Assembly (NCBI RefSeq): GCF_023630175.1
Contig: NZ_JALLIN010000022.1
Coordinates: 54,698-118,697, forward strand
Direction of reading: 5' to 3'
Source: Streptomyces cellostaticus
GTDB lineage: Bacteria; Actinomycetota; Actinomycetes; Streptomycetales; Streptomycetaceae
Length of the DNA: 64,000 nucleotides
Shown here: positions 45,574 through 54,560 of the stretch, piece after piece
Numbering within the stretch: position 1 is the stretch's first letter
How the letters are laid out: each line of letters begins with the position of its first letter
Program-made: the position numbers and the translations under genes
The notes under the pieces: model-generated
Database searches by the model: none
What the model saw: the letters and a program-made list of their open reading frames with translations, nothing else
Told to the model about the DNA's origin: nothing

Positions 45574-45998
45574 GGGAACCGGGCGCGGCCGGCCCGGCTG
45601 CCGTACGCCGCCGGCGACTGCGCCGTCGTCGTCCCCGCCGGGACGATCCACCGGGGGGATGCCGAGGACCGCGCCGCTCGCGGTGAGCCGCGGGTCCGCC
45701 CGGGAGGCGGCGGGCACCGGCGTGAGGGCGGACCCCGTCAGCGCCGGGCCCACCCGCGCCGGCGGGGCCGAGTTCCTCGCGCGCGGACGCGCCGGCCGTT
45801 CCCCGCGTCGGGGCGAGGCCCGGCGCGCCTCGTCCACGAGCACCCCCGCGGTCCGCGCCACGGCGCCCGACCGAGCCGGCGGAGACCGCCGGCACGGCGG
45901 TCCACCCCGGCTCCGGGCGGGCCCGGCCGCCACCGGGGAGCGCCGCGCGTGCACGGCGGTCACGCGGACGCGCGCCTGCCCCGACCGGCGCCGCGCGG
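45574..45998. other. Intergenic region between convergent genes, nothing seen
   Basis: About 425 bases between the YihY gene and the 3' end of the minus-strand P450. Open frames are Arg/Ala/Pro-rich and lack ribosome sites. No strong hairpin was found by eye. Confidence 0.4.
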
Positions 45999-47225
45999 CT
46001 ACCAGGTCACCGGCAGGACGCGCGGCCCGCGGATCAGACCCTCGCGCTGGAACTCGACGTCCTCGGACGCCACGGCGAGCCGGATCCGCGGGAAGCGGCC
46101 CAGCACGGCCCTGATCATGACCTCGGCCTCCATCCGGGCCATCAGGGCCGCCAGGCAGAAGTGCGGGCCGTGGCCGAAGGCGAGGTGACCGGCGCCGTCG
46201 CGGCCGAAGTCGAGAGCGTCCGGGTCGGGGAAGACGGCCGGGTCGCGGTTGGCGGCGACATAGGCGTTGTAGACGACCTCGCCCCGGCGGATGAGCCGGC
46301 CGCCGACCTCCACGTCCTCGGTCGCGATCCGGGGGATCCCGACGCCGTTGCGGTGGGGCACGAACCGGTACAGCTCCTCCACCGCCTTCGGCACCAGCGC
46401 CGGGTCGCGCCGCAGCCGGTCGCGGTGGGCCGGATGGGTCAGGAGCGCGTACATCATGGAGCCGCTGTTGTTGCGGACCGCGTGCCCGCCGCTGACGTAG
46501 ACGGCCATGGCGAGCGAGACCGCCTCGTCGTCGCTGATCTCGCCCGCAGCGGCGGCCTGGGCCAGCACAGTGGCGAGGTCCTCCCGGGGCTCCGCGCGAC
46601 GCCGTGCGAGCAGATCGACGACCCGGCCGCGGGTCGCCTCGCGGGCCGCCCGGTTGCGGTCACCGCCGTCCGGGTCCTTGGACAGCAGCGCCTCGGAGTT
46701 GCCGGCCCAGTCGCGCCAGTCGTCCTCGTCCGCGCCGAGGAAGAAGCACACGACGGCGATCGGGAACGGGGTGTGCAGGTGTTCCATGAGGTCGGCCGGC
46801 GGTCCGGCCTGCTCCATGCCGTCGAGCATCCGCTCCGCGGTGCGCTCCGCCAGCGGGCGCAGCCGGTCCATGCCCCTGGCGGTGAACGCCCGGGCCACGA
46901 CCCGGCGCAGCCGGGTGTGCCGCGGCGGGTCGATGTACTGCAGCCCGGCCGTCTGCGAGGCCACGGCCTGCGGCGCCATGCTGGTCACGGAGCGCCCGAC
47001 GAGCTCCGCGCGGGAGAAGCGCGGGTCGGAGGTGACGAACCGGACGTCCTCGTAGCGGGTGACCAGCCAGGCGTCCCCGGAGCCGTACGGCAGTGTGATC
47101 CGGGTGACCGGCTCGTCCCGGAGCACCTCGTCCAGGAACGGGTCGGGTTCCAGGGCGGGCAGGTCGTCGACGGGCCAGTGCCGCACCTGCGGGGCAGGTG
47201 CCGCGGGCTCGGTGTCGAAGCTCAT
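45999..47225 (-). CDS. Cytochrome P450 with atypical I-helix
   Basis: 408 residues. K-helix EELYRFVPHR (ExxR), heme loop LAFGHGPHFCLAALMARME with the thiolate Cys. The I-helix reads AVYVSGGHAVRNNSGSMMYA: the usual AGx(D/E)T proton-delivery pair is missing. P450s with such changes tend to do phenol coupling, ring formation or substrate-assisted chemistry. No redox partner, NRPS or PKS is adjacent. Start ATG at 47225 with an aggag site 9 nt upstream. Substrate unknown. Confidence 0.9.
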   Translation of the reverse strand: MSFDTEPAAPAPQVRHWPVDDLPALEPDPFLDEVLRDEPVTRITLPYGSGDAWLVTRYEDVRFVTSDPRFSRAELVGRSVTSMAPQAVASQTAGLQYIDPPRHTRLRRVVARAFTARGMDRLRPLAERTAERMLDGMEQAGPPADLMEHLHTPFPIAVVCFFLGADEDDWRDWAGNSEALLSKDPDGGDRNRAAREATRGRVVDLLARRRAEPREDLATVLAQAAAAGEISDDEAVSLAMAVYVSGGHAVRNNSGSMMYALLTHPAHRDRLRRDPALVPKAVEELYRFVPHRNGVGIPRIATEDVEVGGRLIRRGEVVYNAYVAANRDPAVFPDPDALDFGRDGAGHLAFGHGPHFCLAALMARMEAEVMIRAVLGRFPRIRLAVASEDVEFQREGLIRGPRVLPVTW

Positions 47226-47738
47226 GTCGCATCACTCCTGACTGCCCCCCGATTCCGAAGTGCGGTTCCGCCTGCGGGCGGCCGCGCGTCAGCAGGTCCC
47301 GTGCTCCACGCCGGAGTATCCGGGGGAGGGGCTGTCGCGGTGCGGACGCGGTGCCCGCCGTACGACCACCCGGGCCGGCCGCCGCGTCCGGGACTCCGCG
47401 CCCGGTCGCGGGGCCGGCTGGTGCGCTCGCCCGGCGCCGTCCGCGCTGCCTCGCCCGGACGGCCGGGGCGGTCTGCCGCCGTCGGCCACGCTGCGTCCTT
47501 TCGCCGAACCTCTCTGTAGCGTGCCGCAGTCGCCGACCGCCCGCACGCCGGGACCCTCGGGAGCGCCCTGGGAGGGCGAGTGCGCCGGACCTCGGCGGCA
47601 TGTGTGCCCATGCCATCCCTGACGCTCTCGGTGTGTGGCCATCGACCATGGTCGGGCGGGCGTGGGGGGCCAACCATGTGCACGGCACGCGCTCCAGCTC
47701 CCTCCGTAGCCGCACCACCGGACCCGGAAGGCCGCACC
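47226..47738. other. Divergent intergenic region, P450 / secreted esterase
   Basis: About 513 bases. It must contain both promoters. The plus frame from 47580 extends the esterase frame but gives no signal-peptide start. No clear operator repeat was seen. Confidence 0.4.
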
Positions 47739-49112
47739 ATGCACCCCAGTCGACGAAGCACCCTCCTGTCCGTCGCCGTGCTCGCGGCGGCGTCCGTCAC
47801 CCCCGCGGCCTCGGCCCGGGCCGACGACGGCTCGCCCGGCCGGGGCGCTGCCCGGCGCCGGATCACGGTCCCGGGCGCCGAGCTGCAGCAGATCTCCCGC
47901 CACGACGACCTGACGACCAGCGCCCTCGCCGGCACGGCCTGGACCGACACCGCCGACTGGGCCGGACTCGCCGCCAAGGGCACCCGCAACCCCACCGGCG
48001 TGCCCGGTCTGCAGATCGACGGCTACTTCCCGGGCTCCTCGCGGCTGAACACGCTGCACGGCTGGAACCGCGACGCGCAGTTCGTGATCCGGCTGCCCGA
48101 GGACTGGAACGGCGCACTGGTGGTCACCGGCGCCCCGGGGGTGCGCAGGCAGTACGCGATGGACACCCTGGTCTCCGACTGGGTGCTGGCCCAGGGGTAC
48201 GCGTTCGCCGCCACCGACAAGGGCAACAGCGGACCCGACTTCTACACCGACGGCAGGCGTCCCGGCGACGCCGTCGTCGAGTGGAACCGGCGCACCACCC
48301 AGCTCACCCGCGCCGCCAGGGCGGTCGTCGCCCAGCGTTACGGACACGCCCCGCGCCGCACCTACATGACCGGGATCTCCAACAGCGGCTACCTCACCCG
48401 GTGGCAGCTCGAGAACCACCCCGAACTGTACGACGGCGGGGTGGACTGGGAGGGGCCGCTGTGGCGCCCGGAGGGCCCGAACCTCTTCACGTTCCTGCCC
48501 ACGGCCGTCGCCCGCCTGCTCGGCCGGGCCGGGGACGAGGACATGTACGCGGCCGGGTTCGCCCGCGGCTCCGAGTTCCTGTGGCCCTACCACGAGAAGG
48601 CCTACTGGGGACTGACCCAGAAGACCTACCGAGCCGAGTTCGACCCCGCCTACGACCCCGCCGACCCGGGTGCCTCGGCGGGTTCGACGGTCGAGGAGAT
48701 CCTCGCCCCCTGCCCCTCGGACGCCGACTACGACTACGCGTCCCGGCCGCGCGCCGTCCACGACGCGGTCGCCCGGGTCTCGCTCACCGGGCGGATCGGC
48801 AAGCCCATGATCACCCTGCACGGCACCCTGGACGCGCTGATACCGATCCGGGTCCAGTCCGACCTGTACGCGCGGATGATCGCCGAGCAGGGCCGCTCAC
48901 GGCTGCACCGCTACTACCGGATCGAGGGCGGCACCCACGTCGACAGCCTCTACGACGCCTACCCGGACCGGCTCCGCCCGATCCTGCCCTGCTACCGGGC
49001 CGCGTTCACCGCCCTGACCGACTGGGTGGAGCACCGGGAGGAACCCCCGGCGAGCGGCACGGTGGCCCGGCCGGCCACCGGTGACCTGGTCGACACGGGG
49101 TCGCTGACGTGA
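47739..49112 (+). CDS. Secreted alpha/beta-hydrolase, tannase/feruloyl-esterase-like
   Basis: 457 residues. Signal peptide RRSTLLSVAVLAAASVTPAA with Ala-x-Ala end. Catalytic triad candidates: Ser in YMTGISNSGYLTRW (G-x-S-x-S-G), Asp in TLHGTLDALIPI, His in EGGTHVDSLYD. AFAATDKGNSGPDFYTDGR resembles the tannase/feruloyl esterase pattern, and some 3-hydroxybutyrate-oligomer hydrolases look similar. Probably an extracellular ester hydrolase acting on plant or polymer esters. The ATG at 47739 (ggaagg site) is chosen over upstream Met codons because it begins the signal peptide. Confidence 0.8.
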   Translation: MHPSRRSTLLSVAVLAAASVTPAASARADDGSPGRGAARRRITVPGAELQQISRHDDLTTSALAGTAWTDTADWAGLAAKGTRNPTGVPGLQIDGYFPGSSRLNTLHGWNRDAQFVIRLPEDWNGALVVTGAPGVRRQYAMDTLVSDWVLAQGYAFAATDKGNSGPDFYTDGRRPGDAVVEWNRRTTQLTRAARAVVAQRYGHAPRRTYMTGISNSGYLTRWQLENHPELYDGGVDWEGPLWRPEGPNLFTFLPTAVARLLGRAGDEDMYAAGFARGSEFLWPYHEKAYWGLTQKTYRAEFDPAYDPADPGASAGSTVEEILAPCPSDADYDYASRPRAVHDAVARVSLTGRIGKPMITLHGTLDALIPIRVQSDLYARMIAEQGRSRLHRYYRIEGGTHVDSLYDAYPDRLRPILPCYRAAFTALTDWVEHREEPPASGTVARPATGDLVDTGSLT

Positions 49113-49136
49113 GCACGGACCGTCCGCCGCCCGGGT

Positions 49137-49173
49137 CCGCGCCGCGGCCCCGTCCGGTACGGGCGCGGCGCGG
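49137..49173. terminator. Terminator between convergent esterase and glpD-like genes
   Basis: A 10-bp perfect outer stem (49137-49146 with 49164-49173) plus an inner cccgt/acggg stem. It lies 25 nt past the esterase stop. A smaller hairpin follows at 49203-49218. Confidence 0.65.
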
Positions 49174-49234
49174 TGCGTCCGGTACGAGGGCGATGCTCCG
49201 CCGTGCGGCGTGCCGCACCGGACGACGCGCGCCT

Positions 49235-49261
49235 TCCGGCGGACCTCCCCGGTCACGGCAC
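49235..49261. repeat. Second copy of 27-bp dispersed repeat
   Basis: Matches 27842-27868 in the same orientation at 25 of 27 positions (differences at positions 7 and 13). Here it is a single half without the inverted partner, again in a gap between convergent genes. Confidence 0.6.
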
Positions 49262-49293
49262 CGGAAGAGGGCCGGGCACGGCCGCGCCCGGAC

Positions 49294-50877
49294 TCAGCGC
49301 TGGCCCGCCGCCGCCCGTTCCAGCGCCTCCCGGGCCGTGGTGAGGGCCTCGGTGCGGTCGTCGGGGACCAGACCGATCCGGGTGCGGCGGTCCAGCAGGT
49401 CCGAGGCCTCCAGCGCGCCCTCGTGCAGGGCGGCCCAGACGAGCTCGGCCCGGGTGACCGGGTGGCCCGGCAGGACCGCTTCGGCCAGGCCCGGATCGCG
49501 TTCGGCCAGGGCCTGCACGGCCGGCGCCTCGGTGCCGTACCGGCGGACCAGCCGGCGCCGCGCGGGCAGGGCCCGCAGCACCGCGGGCGGCGCGGCGCCC
49601 ACCAGCGGGAGGCCCGTGGTGGGGGAGGGCCGGGCGGGCAGGCCGCGGGCCTCGAGGACGGCGTCCACCGCGTCCTGAGCCATCCTCCGGTAGGTGGTCA
49701 GCTTGCCGCCGACGACGGTGGTCACCCCGTCCGGCGAGGTCAGGACCGCGTGCCGGCGGGAGATGTCGGAGGTTCGGGCCGCCGCGTCGGCCTCGGCCCC
49801 GGACCCGCCCGTGTCCAGCAGCGGGCGCAGCCCGGCGAAGGCTCCGACGACCTCGTCCCGGCGCACCGGAACGTCCAGCACGGACCCGAGCACGTCGAGC
49901 AGGAAGCCGATGTCGGTCTCGGGCACCTCCGGCACGTCCGGCAGGGGGCCGTCGACCGGTTCGTCGGTGAGCCCGACGTACACCCGGCCGTCGCCCTGCG
50001 GAAGGACCAGCACGAAGCGGTTGGTCTCGCCGGGGATCGGGATGTGCAGCCCGGCCGGCAGCGTGCCGAGCCGCTCCGAGCGCAGGACCAGGTGGGTGCC
50101 GCGGGAGGGGCGGATCCGGATGCCGTCGACCAGCTCGCCCGCCCACACGCCGGTGGCGTTGATCACGGCGCGGGCGCGGATCTCTCCCTCCTCGCCGGTC
50201 AGTTCGTCCCGGACGCGGGCGCCCGCCCCGGTCAGCTCCAGCACCCGCACCCGGGTCAGCACCCGGGCGCCGCGCGCGGCGGCGGTCCGGGCGAGGGCGG
50301 TCACCAGGCGCGCGTCGTCGGTCACCCGGCCGTCCCAGGACAGCAGCCCGCCGCGCAGCCCGTCCGCGCGCACCGCGGGCGCCAGGTGCCGGGCCTCCGT
50401 CGCCGACAGCCGGCGCGGCGCGGGCAGCACCTGCCGGGGCGTGCGCGCCGCGAGCCGCAGCATGTCACCGGCCCGGAACCCGGCCCAGGCCAGTGAGGCC
50501 TGGGCCCGCGACACCAGCGGCGTCAGCGGCAGTACGAACGGCTGGGCCGACACGAGGTGCGGGGCGGTACGGGTCATCAGCACCCCGCGCTCGACCGCGC
50601 TCTCGTGCGCGACGTCGAACTGCGCCGAGGCGAGATAGCGCAGCCCGCCGTGGATCAGCTTCGAGCTCCAGCGCGAGGTGCCGAACGCGAGGTCGTGGGC
50701 GTCCACGGCGACGACGTCCAGCCCGCGGGCGGCCGCGTCCAGCGCCGCTCCGGCCCCGGTGGCGCCGAGCCCGACGACCAGGACGTCGCAGACCCGGCCG
50801 TCCGCGGCCTCGGCGACTTCACGGGCGCGCCGGCCCGCGCTGAGGGACGAACCGGGTACGGCCTCGGGGTGACTCAT
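49294..50877 (-). CDS. glpD: FAD-dependent glycerol-3-phosphate dehydrogenase
   Basis: 527 residues. Oxidises sn-glycerol-3-phosphate to DHAP at the membrane and passes electrons to quinone. FAD-binding DVLVVGLGATGAGAALDAAA (~31-50), TSRWSSKLIHGGLRYLA (~67), ARAVINATGVWAGELVDG (~220), SRGTHLVLRSERL, GRVYVGLTDEPVDG and VVGGKLTTYRRMAQDAVDA (~355) are GlpD hallmarks; the C-terminal domain is the DAO_C type. The ATG overlaps the stop of a TetR gene (ATGA). A second, glycerol-uptake-linked GlpD usually sits with glpF/glpK in Streptomyces, so this copy, next to ether-lipid-like genes, may supply DHAP for lipid work. Confidence 0.92.
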   Translation of the reverse strand: MSHPEAVPGSSLSAGRRAREVAEAADGRVCDVLVVGLGATGAGAALDAAARGLDVVAVDAHDLAFGTSRWSSKLIHGGLRYLASAQFDVAHESAVERGVLMTRTAPHLVSAQPFVLPLTPLVSRAQASLAWAGFRAGDMLRLAARTPRQVLPAPRRLSATEARHLAPAVRADGLRGGLLSWDGRVTDDARLVTALARTAAARGARVLTRVRVLELTGAGARVRDELTGEEGEIRARAVINATGVWAGELVDGIRIRPSRGTHLVLRSERLGTLPAGLHIPIPGETNRFVLVLPQGDGRVYVGLTDEPVDGPLPDVPEVPETDIGFLLDVLGSVLDVPVRRDEVVGAFAGLRPLLDTGGSGAEADAAARTSDISRRHAVLTSPDGVTTVVGGKLTTYRRMAQDAVDAVLEARGLPARPSPTTGLPLVGAAPPAVLRALPARRRLVRRYGTEAPAVQALAERDPGLAEAVLPGHPVTRAELVWAALHEGALEASDLLDRRTRIGLVPDDRTEALTTAREALERAAAGQR

Positions 50878-51473
50878 GGCGTCAGGGTCCTCTCCAGAAG
50901 GGCGCGCAGCTCACCGAGCAGGGCGGCGGAGTCGAGGTCCGGGTCGTCCTCGTCGGTCATCGTGCGCAGGGACAGGGCGAAGGACTGCACCACCAGCAGC
51001 AGGGCGCGCGCCTGCCGCTCGGTGTGTGCGGCGCGCACCGAACCGTCCGCGTGGCCCTCGCGCAGCGCCTCGGCCAGCAGCGCCAGCAGCGCCTCCTGAC
51101 TGGTGCCGCGCCGGTCCAGGACGTAGGGGAGCAGCAGTTCGGGATCGACGTCGACGATCTTCCGGAAGAGCGGGTGCGCGCGGAACGCCTCCACCCCCGC
51201 CACCAGCCCGTCCACGATCCGGGCGCGGGTGTCGGTGTCCGGTGCGGACTCCGGTATCGCGCGGGTGGCCACGTCGATCCACTCGCGGGTCATCAGATCG
51301 CCGACCAGGGTGCGCAGATCGGGCCAGCGCCGGTACAGCGTCATCCGCGAGACACCGGCGCGGCGGGCCACGTCGGCCAGGGTCGTACGGCGCACTCCGA
51401 CGGCCAGTACGCAGTCGCGCACCGCGTCGAGTACGGGATCGCTGTCCGAACCGTTGTGACGAATAGGCGTCAT
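50874..51473 (-). CDS. TetR-family regulator of the glpD / AGPS-like pair
   Basis: 199 residues. Helix-turn-helix TLADVARRAGVSRMTLYRRW near residue 35, then a helical ligand domain. It is co-translated with glpD (4-nt overlap) and divergent from the FAD-oxidase gene 83 bp away, so it probably controls both sides. There is no ribosome site; a TACACT box ends 7 nt before the ATG, so a leaderless mRNA is likely. The same stretch (51474-51488) reads as an imperfect palindrome overlapping this -10, a plausible operator. Confidence 0.88.
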   Translation of the reverse strand: MTPIRHNGSDSDPVLDAVRDCVLAVGVRRTTLADVARRAGVSRMTLYRRWPDLRTLVGDLMTREWIDVATRAIPESAPDTDTRARIVDGLVAGVEAFRAHPLFRKIVDVDPELLLPYVLDRRGTSQEALLALLAEALREGHADGSVRAAHTERQARALLLVVQSFALSLRTMTDEDDPDLDSAALLGELRALLERTLTP

Positions 51474-51488
51474 GTGTCACAGTGTAAC
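51474..51488 (-). promoter_or_regulatory. -10 box and probable TetR operator
   Basis: Read on minus: GTTACACTGTGACAC directly before the ATG. TACACT matches a -10 element placed for a leaderless transcript; the sequence is an imperfect palindrome (TTACAC / GTGACA), suited to TetR autoregulation. Confidence 0.5.
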
Positions 51489-51556
51489 GCCCCGGGGGCC
51501 GGGCGGAGCCGCCGCCGCGCGAACCGAGCACACCGACCTGTGAGGACGACCCTTCG

Positions 51557-53149
51557 ATGGACATGCTGTGGAACGGCTGGGGCGACCCGGCGAAGGCCGC
51601 GCCCCTGCCCGGCACGGTGACCGCACTGCTGCGCGACCTGCTCGGTGTCACACCGCGCACCGCGCCGGCGCTCGCGCTCGAGGACATCCGGCTGCCCGAG
51701 CCCACGGCCGCCCCGGCCGCGCTCGAGGCGCTGGCCCGCGCCGCCGGCGGCGCCGAGCACGTCCGCACGGACGTGGAGAGCCGCGTCCGGCACACTCGCG
51801 GCAAATCCACCCCCGACCTGCTGCGGCTGCGCGCCGGTGACCTCCACGACGTCCCGCAGGCGGTGGTCCTGCCCGCCACCCACGACGAGGTGCTCGCCGT
51901 GCTGCGGGCCTGCGCCGCGCACCGCCTCGCCGTCGTCCCGTTCGGCGGCGGCACCTCGGTCGTCGGCGGGCTCACCCCCGAACGGGGCGCCTTCGTCGCT
52001 CTGGACCTGCGCCGTATGAACGGCCTGCTCGACCTCGACCCGGTCTCCCGCACCGCCGTGCTCCAGCCCGGCCTGCGCGCCCCCGAGGCCGAGGCCCTGC
52101 TCGCCGAACAGGGCTTCACCCTCGGCCACTTCCCGCAGTCCTACGAGTGGGCCACCATCGGGGGCTTCGCCGCCGCGCGCTCCAGCGGCCAGGCCTCCGC
52201 CGGCTACGGCCGCTTCGACGACATGGTGCTCGGCCTGACCCTCGCCACCCCCGAGGGCACCATCGAGACCGGCCGCGCCCCGCGCTCCGCCGCGGGCCCC
52301 GACCTGCGCCAGCTCGTCCTCGGCTCGGAGGGCGCCTTCGGCGTCATCACCTCCGTCCTCGTCCGGATCCGCCCGCTGCCGCAGGCGCGCGTCTACGAAG
52401 GCTGGCGGTTCGACTCCTTCGAGGAGGGCGCGGCGGCCCTGCGCCGGCTCGCCCAGGACGGACCGCGCCCCACCGTGCTGCGCCTGTCCGACGAGACCGA
52501 GACGCTGATCGGCCTCGCCCAGCCGGACGCCATCGGCTCCCGGCTCGAACGGGGCGACGCCGGATGCACGGCCATCACCGGCTACGAGGGCACCGCCGAG
52601 GACACCGCCCGGCGGCGCGAGCGGGCCGCGGACGTCCTGCGGGCCTGCGGCGGCACCCCGATCGGGTCCGAACCGGGCGAACGCTGGGCGCACGGCCGCT
52701 ACTCCGCGCCCTACCTGCGCGACGCCCTGCTCGACGCGGGCGCCTTCGCCGAGACCCTGGAGACCGCCGCCTTCTGGTCCCGCGTCCCCGAGCTGTACGC
52801 CGCGGTCCGCTCGGCCCTGACCGACACCCTCACCCGGGCCGGCACCCCGCCGCTGGTGATGTGCCACATCTCCCACGTGTACGAGAACGGCGCCTCCCTG
52901 TACTTCACCGTGGTCAGCGCCCAGGGGGAGGACCCGGTCGCACACTGGGCACCCGCCAAGCACGCCGCCAACGACGCGGTGCTCGCCGCCGGCGGCACCA
53001 TCAGCCACCACCACGGCGTGGGCACCGACCACCGGGACTGGTACGTCCGGGAGGCGGGCGCCCTCGGCGTGGCCGCGCTGCGCGCCGTCAAGCACCGCCT
53101 GGACCCGGACGGGCTCCTCAACCCGGGCGTCCTGCTGCCCACCGACTGA
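51557..53149 (+). CDS. FAD-binding oxidase, alkyl-DHAP synthase-like
   Basis: 530 residues of the VAO/FAD-oxidase type. FAD domain: PQAVVLPATHDEVLAVLRAC (~98), VVPFGGGTSVVGGLTP (~131), YEWATIGGFAAARSSGQASAGYGRFDDMVLG (key residues ATIGGFAA, SGQASAGYGR), SEGAFGVITSVLVRIRPL. The C-terminal TISHHHGVGTDHRDWY motif with three His in a row is diagnostic for alkyldihydroxyacetonephosphate synthases, which exchange the acyl group of acyl-DHAP for a fatty alcohol. Next to a GlpD-type enzyme (DHAP source) and a lipid kinase, a bacterial ether-lipid role is plausible; close relatives are poorly characterised. Confidence 0.88.
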   Translation: MDMLWNGWGDPAKAAPLPGTVTALLRDLLGVTPRTAPALALEDIRLPEPTAAPAALEALARAAGGAEHVRTDVESRVRHTRGKSTPDLLRLRAGDLHDVPQAVVLPATHDEVLAVLRACAAHRLAVVPFGGGTSVVGGLTPERGAFVALDLRRMNGLLDLDPVSRTAVLQPGLRAPEAEALLAEQGFTLGHFPQSYEWATIGGFAAARSSGQASAGYGRFDDMVLGLTLATPEGTIETGRAPRSAAGPDLRQLVLGSEGAFGVITSVLVRIRPLPQARVYEGWRFDSFEEGAAALRRLAQDGPRPTVLRLSDETETLIGLAQPDAIGSRLERGDAGCTAITGYEGTAEDTARRRERAADVLRACGGTPIGSEPGERWAHGRYSAPYLRDALLDAGAFAETLETAAFWSRVPELYAAVRSALTDTLTRAGTPPLVMCHISHVYENGASLYFTVVSAQGEDPVAHWAPAKHAANDAVLAAGGTISHHHGVGTDHRDWYVREAGALGVAALRAVKHRLDPDGLLNPGVLLPTD

Positions 53150-53201
53150 CCCACCCCGCCGGCCCCATCCGTTCCCACTGTCACCGCCCGGAGGCACACC
53201 G

Positions 53202-54104
53202 ATGCGACAGTTCACCGCCGTCGTCAACCCGACCGCGGGTGACTCGACCGGGGCGGCGTCGCTGCTCCAGGTGGCCCGCCTGCTCCGCGAGGCCGGGGCC
53301 GGGCTGGAGACGGAGTACAGCCACAGCCTCGCCCACGCCCAGGACATCGCCCGGCAGGCCGGAGCACGCGGCCGGGTGGTCCTGGCAGTGGGCGGCGACG
53401 GCATGGCCGGCGGTGTCGGCGGCGCGCTCAGCGGGACCGGTACCGTCCTGGGCCTCGTACCCGCGGGACGGGGCAACGACTTCGCGCGCGCCCTCGGCCT
53501 GCCCCGTGACCCCGCGGCGCTCGCCGACATCCTGCTGCACGCGGAGCCCGGACGGGTCGACACCATCGAGGTCGAGTCCGCCGTCCACCGGCGCACCGTG
53601 GTCCTCGGCAGCGTCTACGCCGGCGTCGACGCGCTCGCCAACCGGCACGCCAACCGCACCCGGCTGCTGCGCGGGGCCGCCTCGTACTACACGGGCGGCC
53701 TGCGGGCCGTCACCAGCTGGCGGCCGGCCGACTACCGGGTCACCGTCGACGGCGAGGAGCACCACCACCGCGGCTACACCGTCGTCGCCGCCAACTCCCC
53801 CTACTACGGCTTCGGCCGCCTCATCGCCCCCGGCGCCCGGGTCGACGACGGGCTGCTCGACGTCGTACTGATCCGCGAGGCACCGCGCCTGCTGTTCTTC
53901 ACACTGATGAACGAACTGAAGACCGGTGACCATGTGAAGCGCCCCGAGGTCCGGATCCTGCGTGGAAGGGAACTGCGCATCGAGGCCTCCCGGTCCGTCC
54001 CGTACGGCGCCGACGGCGAGGTGGAGGCCACCTTGCCGGTGACGCTCCGGGTGCGCCCCGCCGACCTGCCCGTGCTCTACCGCCCGGGCACCGCCGGCGA
54101 CTGA
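53202..54104 (+). CDS. Diacylglycerol kinase-family lipid kinase
   Basis: 300 residues of the DgkB/YegS type. N-terminal catalytic domain with VVNPTAGDSTGAASL, VLAVGGDGMAGGVGGAL (GGDG nucleotide motif; the usual T is replaced by M) and GLVPAGRGNDFARALGLP; the C-terminal beta domain ends YGADGEVEATLPVTLRVRP. Phosphorylates diacylglycerol or a related lipid at the membrane. It starts 52 nt after the AGPS-like gene and is likely in the same transcript. Confidence 0.92.
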   Translation: MRQFTAVVNPTAGDSTGAASLLQVARLLREAGAGLETEYSHSLAHAQDIARQAGARGRVVLAVGGDGMAGGVGGALSGTGTVLGLVPAGRGNDFARALGLPRDPAALADILLHAEPGRVDTIEVESAVHRRTVVLGSVYAGVDALANRHANRTRLLRGAASYYTGGLRAVTSWRPADYRVTVDGEEHHHRGYTVVAANSPYYGFGRLIAPGARVDDGLLDVVLIREAPRLLFFTLMNELKTGDHVKRPEVRILRGRELRIEASRSVPYGADGEVEATLPVTLRVRPADLPVLYRPGTAGD

Positions 54105-54140
54105 CCGGCCCCGCGGACGCCGGGCGGCCGGCGGGGCCGG
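54105..54140. terminator. Terminator between convergent lipid kinase and anti-sigma kinase
   Basis: A 10-bp perfect stem (54105-54114 with 54131-54140), 16-nt loop with an internal gccggg/ggccgg-type pairing, directly after the lipid kinase stop and 4 nt before the stop of the opposing gene. Confidence 0.75.
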
Positions 54141-54143
54141 CGG

Positions 54144-54560
54144 TCAGTCGCCGGCGGTGCGCGGCGGCCGGAAACAGGCGTGCACCACCTTGCCGTCCGG
54201 ACAGTGGCGGGCCTGCCAGGTGTCGGCCAGCGCGTCGACGAGCAGCATGCCCCGTCCGCCCGGGCGCTCGGGGTCCGCCGCGCGGGGGACCGGCAGCCGC
54301 CGGGAACGGTCGTGGACGGACACGTGCAGGCAGGTGCTGTCCCAGGTCAGCACCAGATCCGCCGCGCTGTGCGCGTGCACGTGCGCGTTGGTGACCAGCT
54401 CCGAGATGGTCAGCAGCACGTCGTCCACGGTCCCCGGCGCGGACTCGGTCCAGCCCAGCGACCCGAGATGCCCGCGCGCCCAGTCGCGCGCGGTCTTGAC
54501 GCTCGAGTCCAGTGGCAGTGAGCGTGCCCAGCCCACCGCCCGCAGCGATGCTTCCTTCAC
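54144..54560 (-). CDS. RsbW-like ATP-binding anti-sigma/regulatory kinase
   Basis: 138 residues of the HATPase_c_2 type: N-box VLLTISELVTNAHVHAHSAA, G1 VHDRSRRLPVP, G2 ERPGGRGMLLVDALADTW. Such small kinases bind a sigma factor or phosphorylate a STAS protein. The frame is open to an ATG at 54611, but the GTG at 54560 has a strong gggaggg site and fits the family start. No sigma or STAS gene is next to it. Confidence 0.88.
   Translation of the reverse strand: MKEASLRAVGWARSLPLDSSVKTARDWARGHLGSLGWTESAPGTVDDVLLTISELVTNAHVHAHSAADLVLTWDSTCLHVSVHDRSRRLPVPRAADPERPGGRGMLLVDALADTWQARHCPDGKVVHACFRPPRTAGD

Noticed and set aside
45659..46114. 151-codon plus frame in the gap after the YihY gene
   Set aside because: Arg/Ala/Pro-rich shadow that overlaps the end of the P450 gene on the other strand.
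39058..47225. A secondary-metabolite gene cluster, because of P450s and TetR genes
   Set aside because: No PKS, NRPS, terpene synthase, RiPP or other core biosynthetic gene is present. The avenolide-type hormone explanation accounts for the first part.
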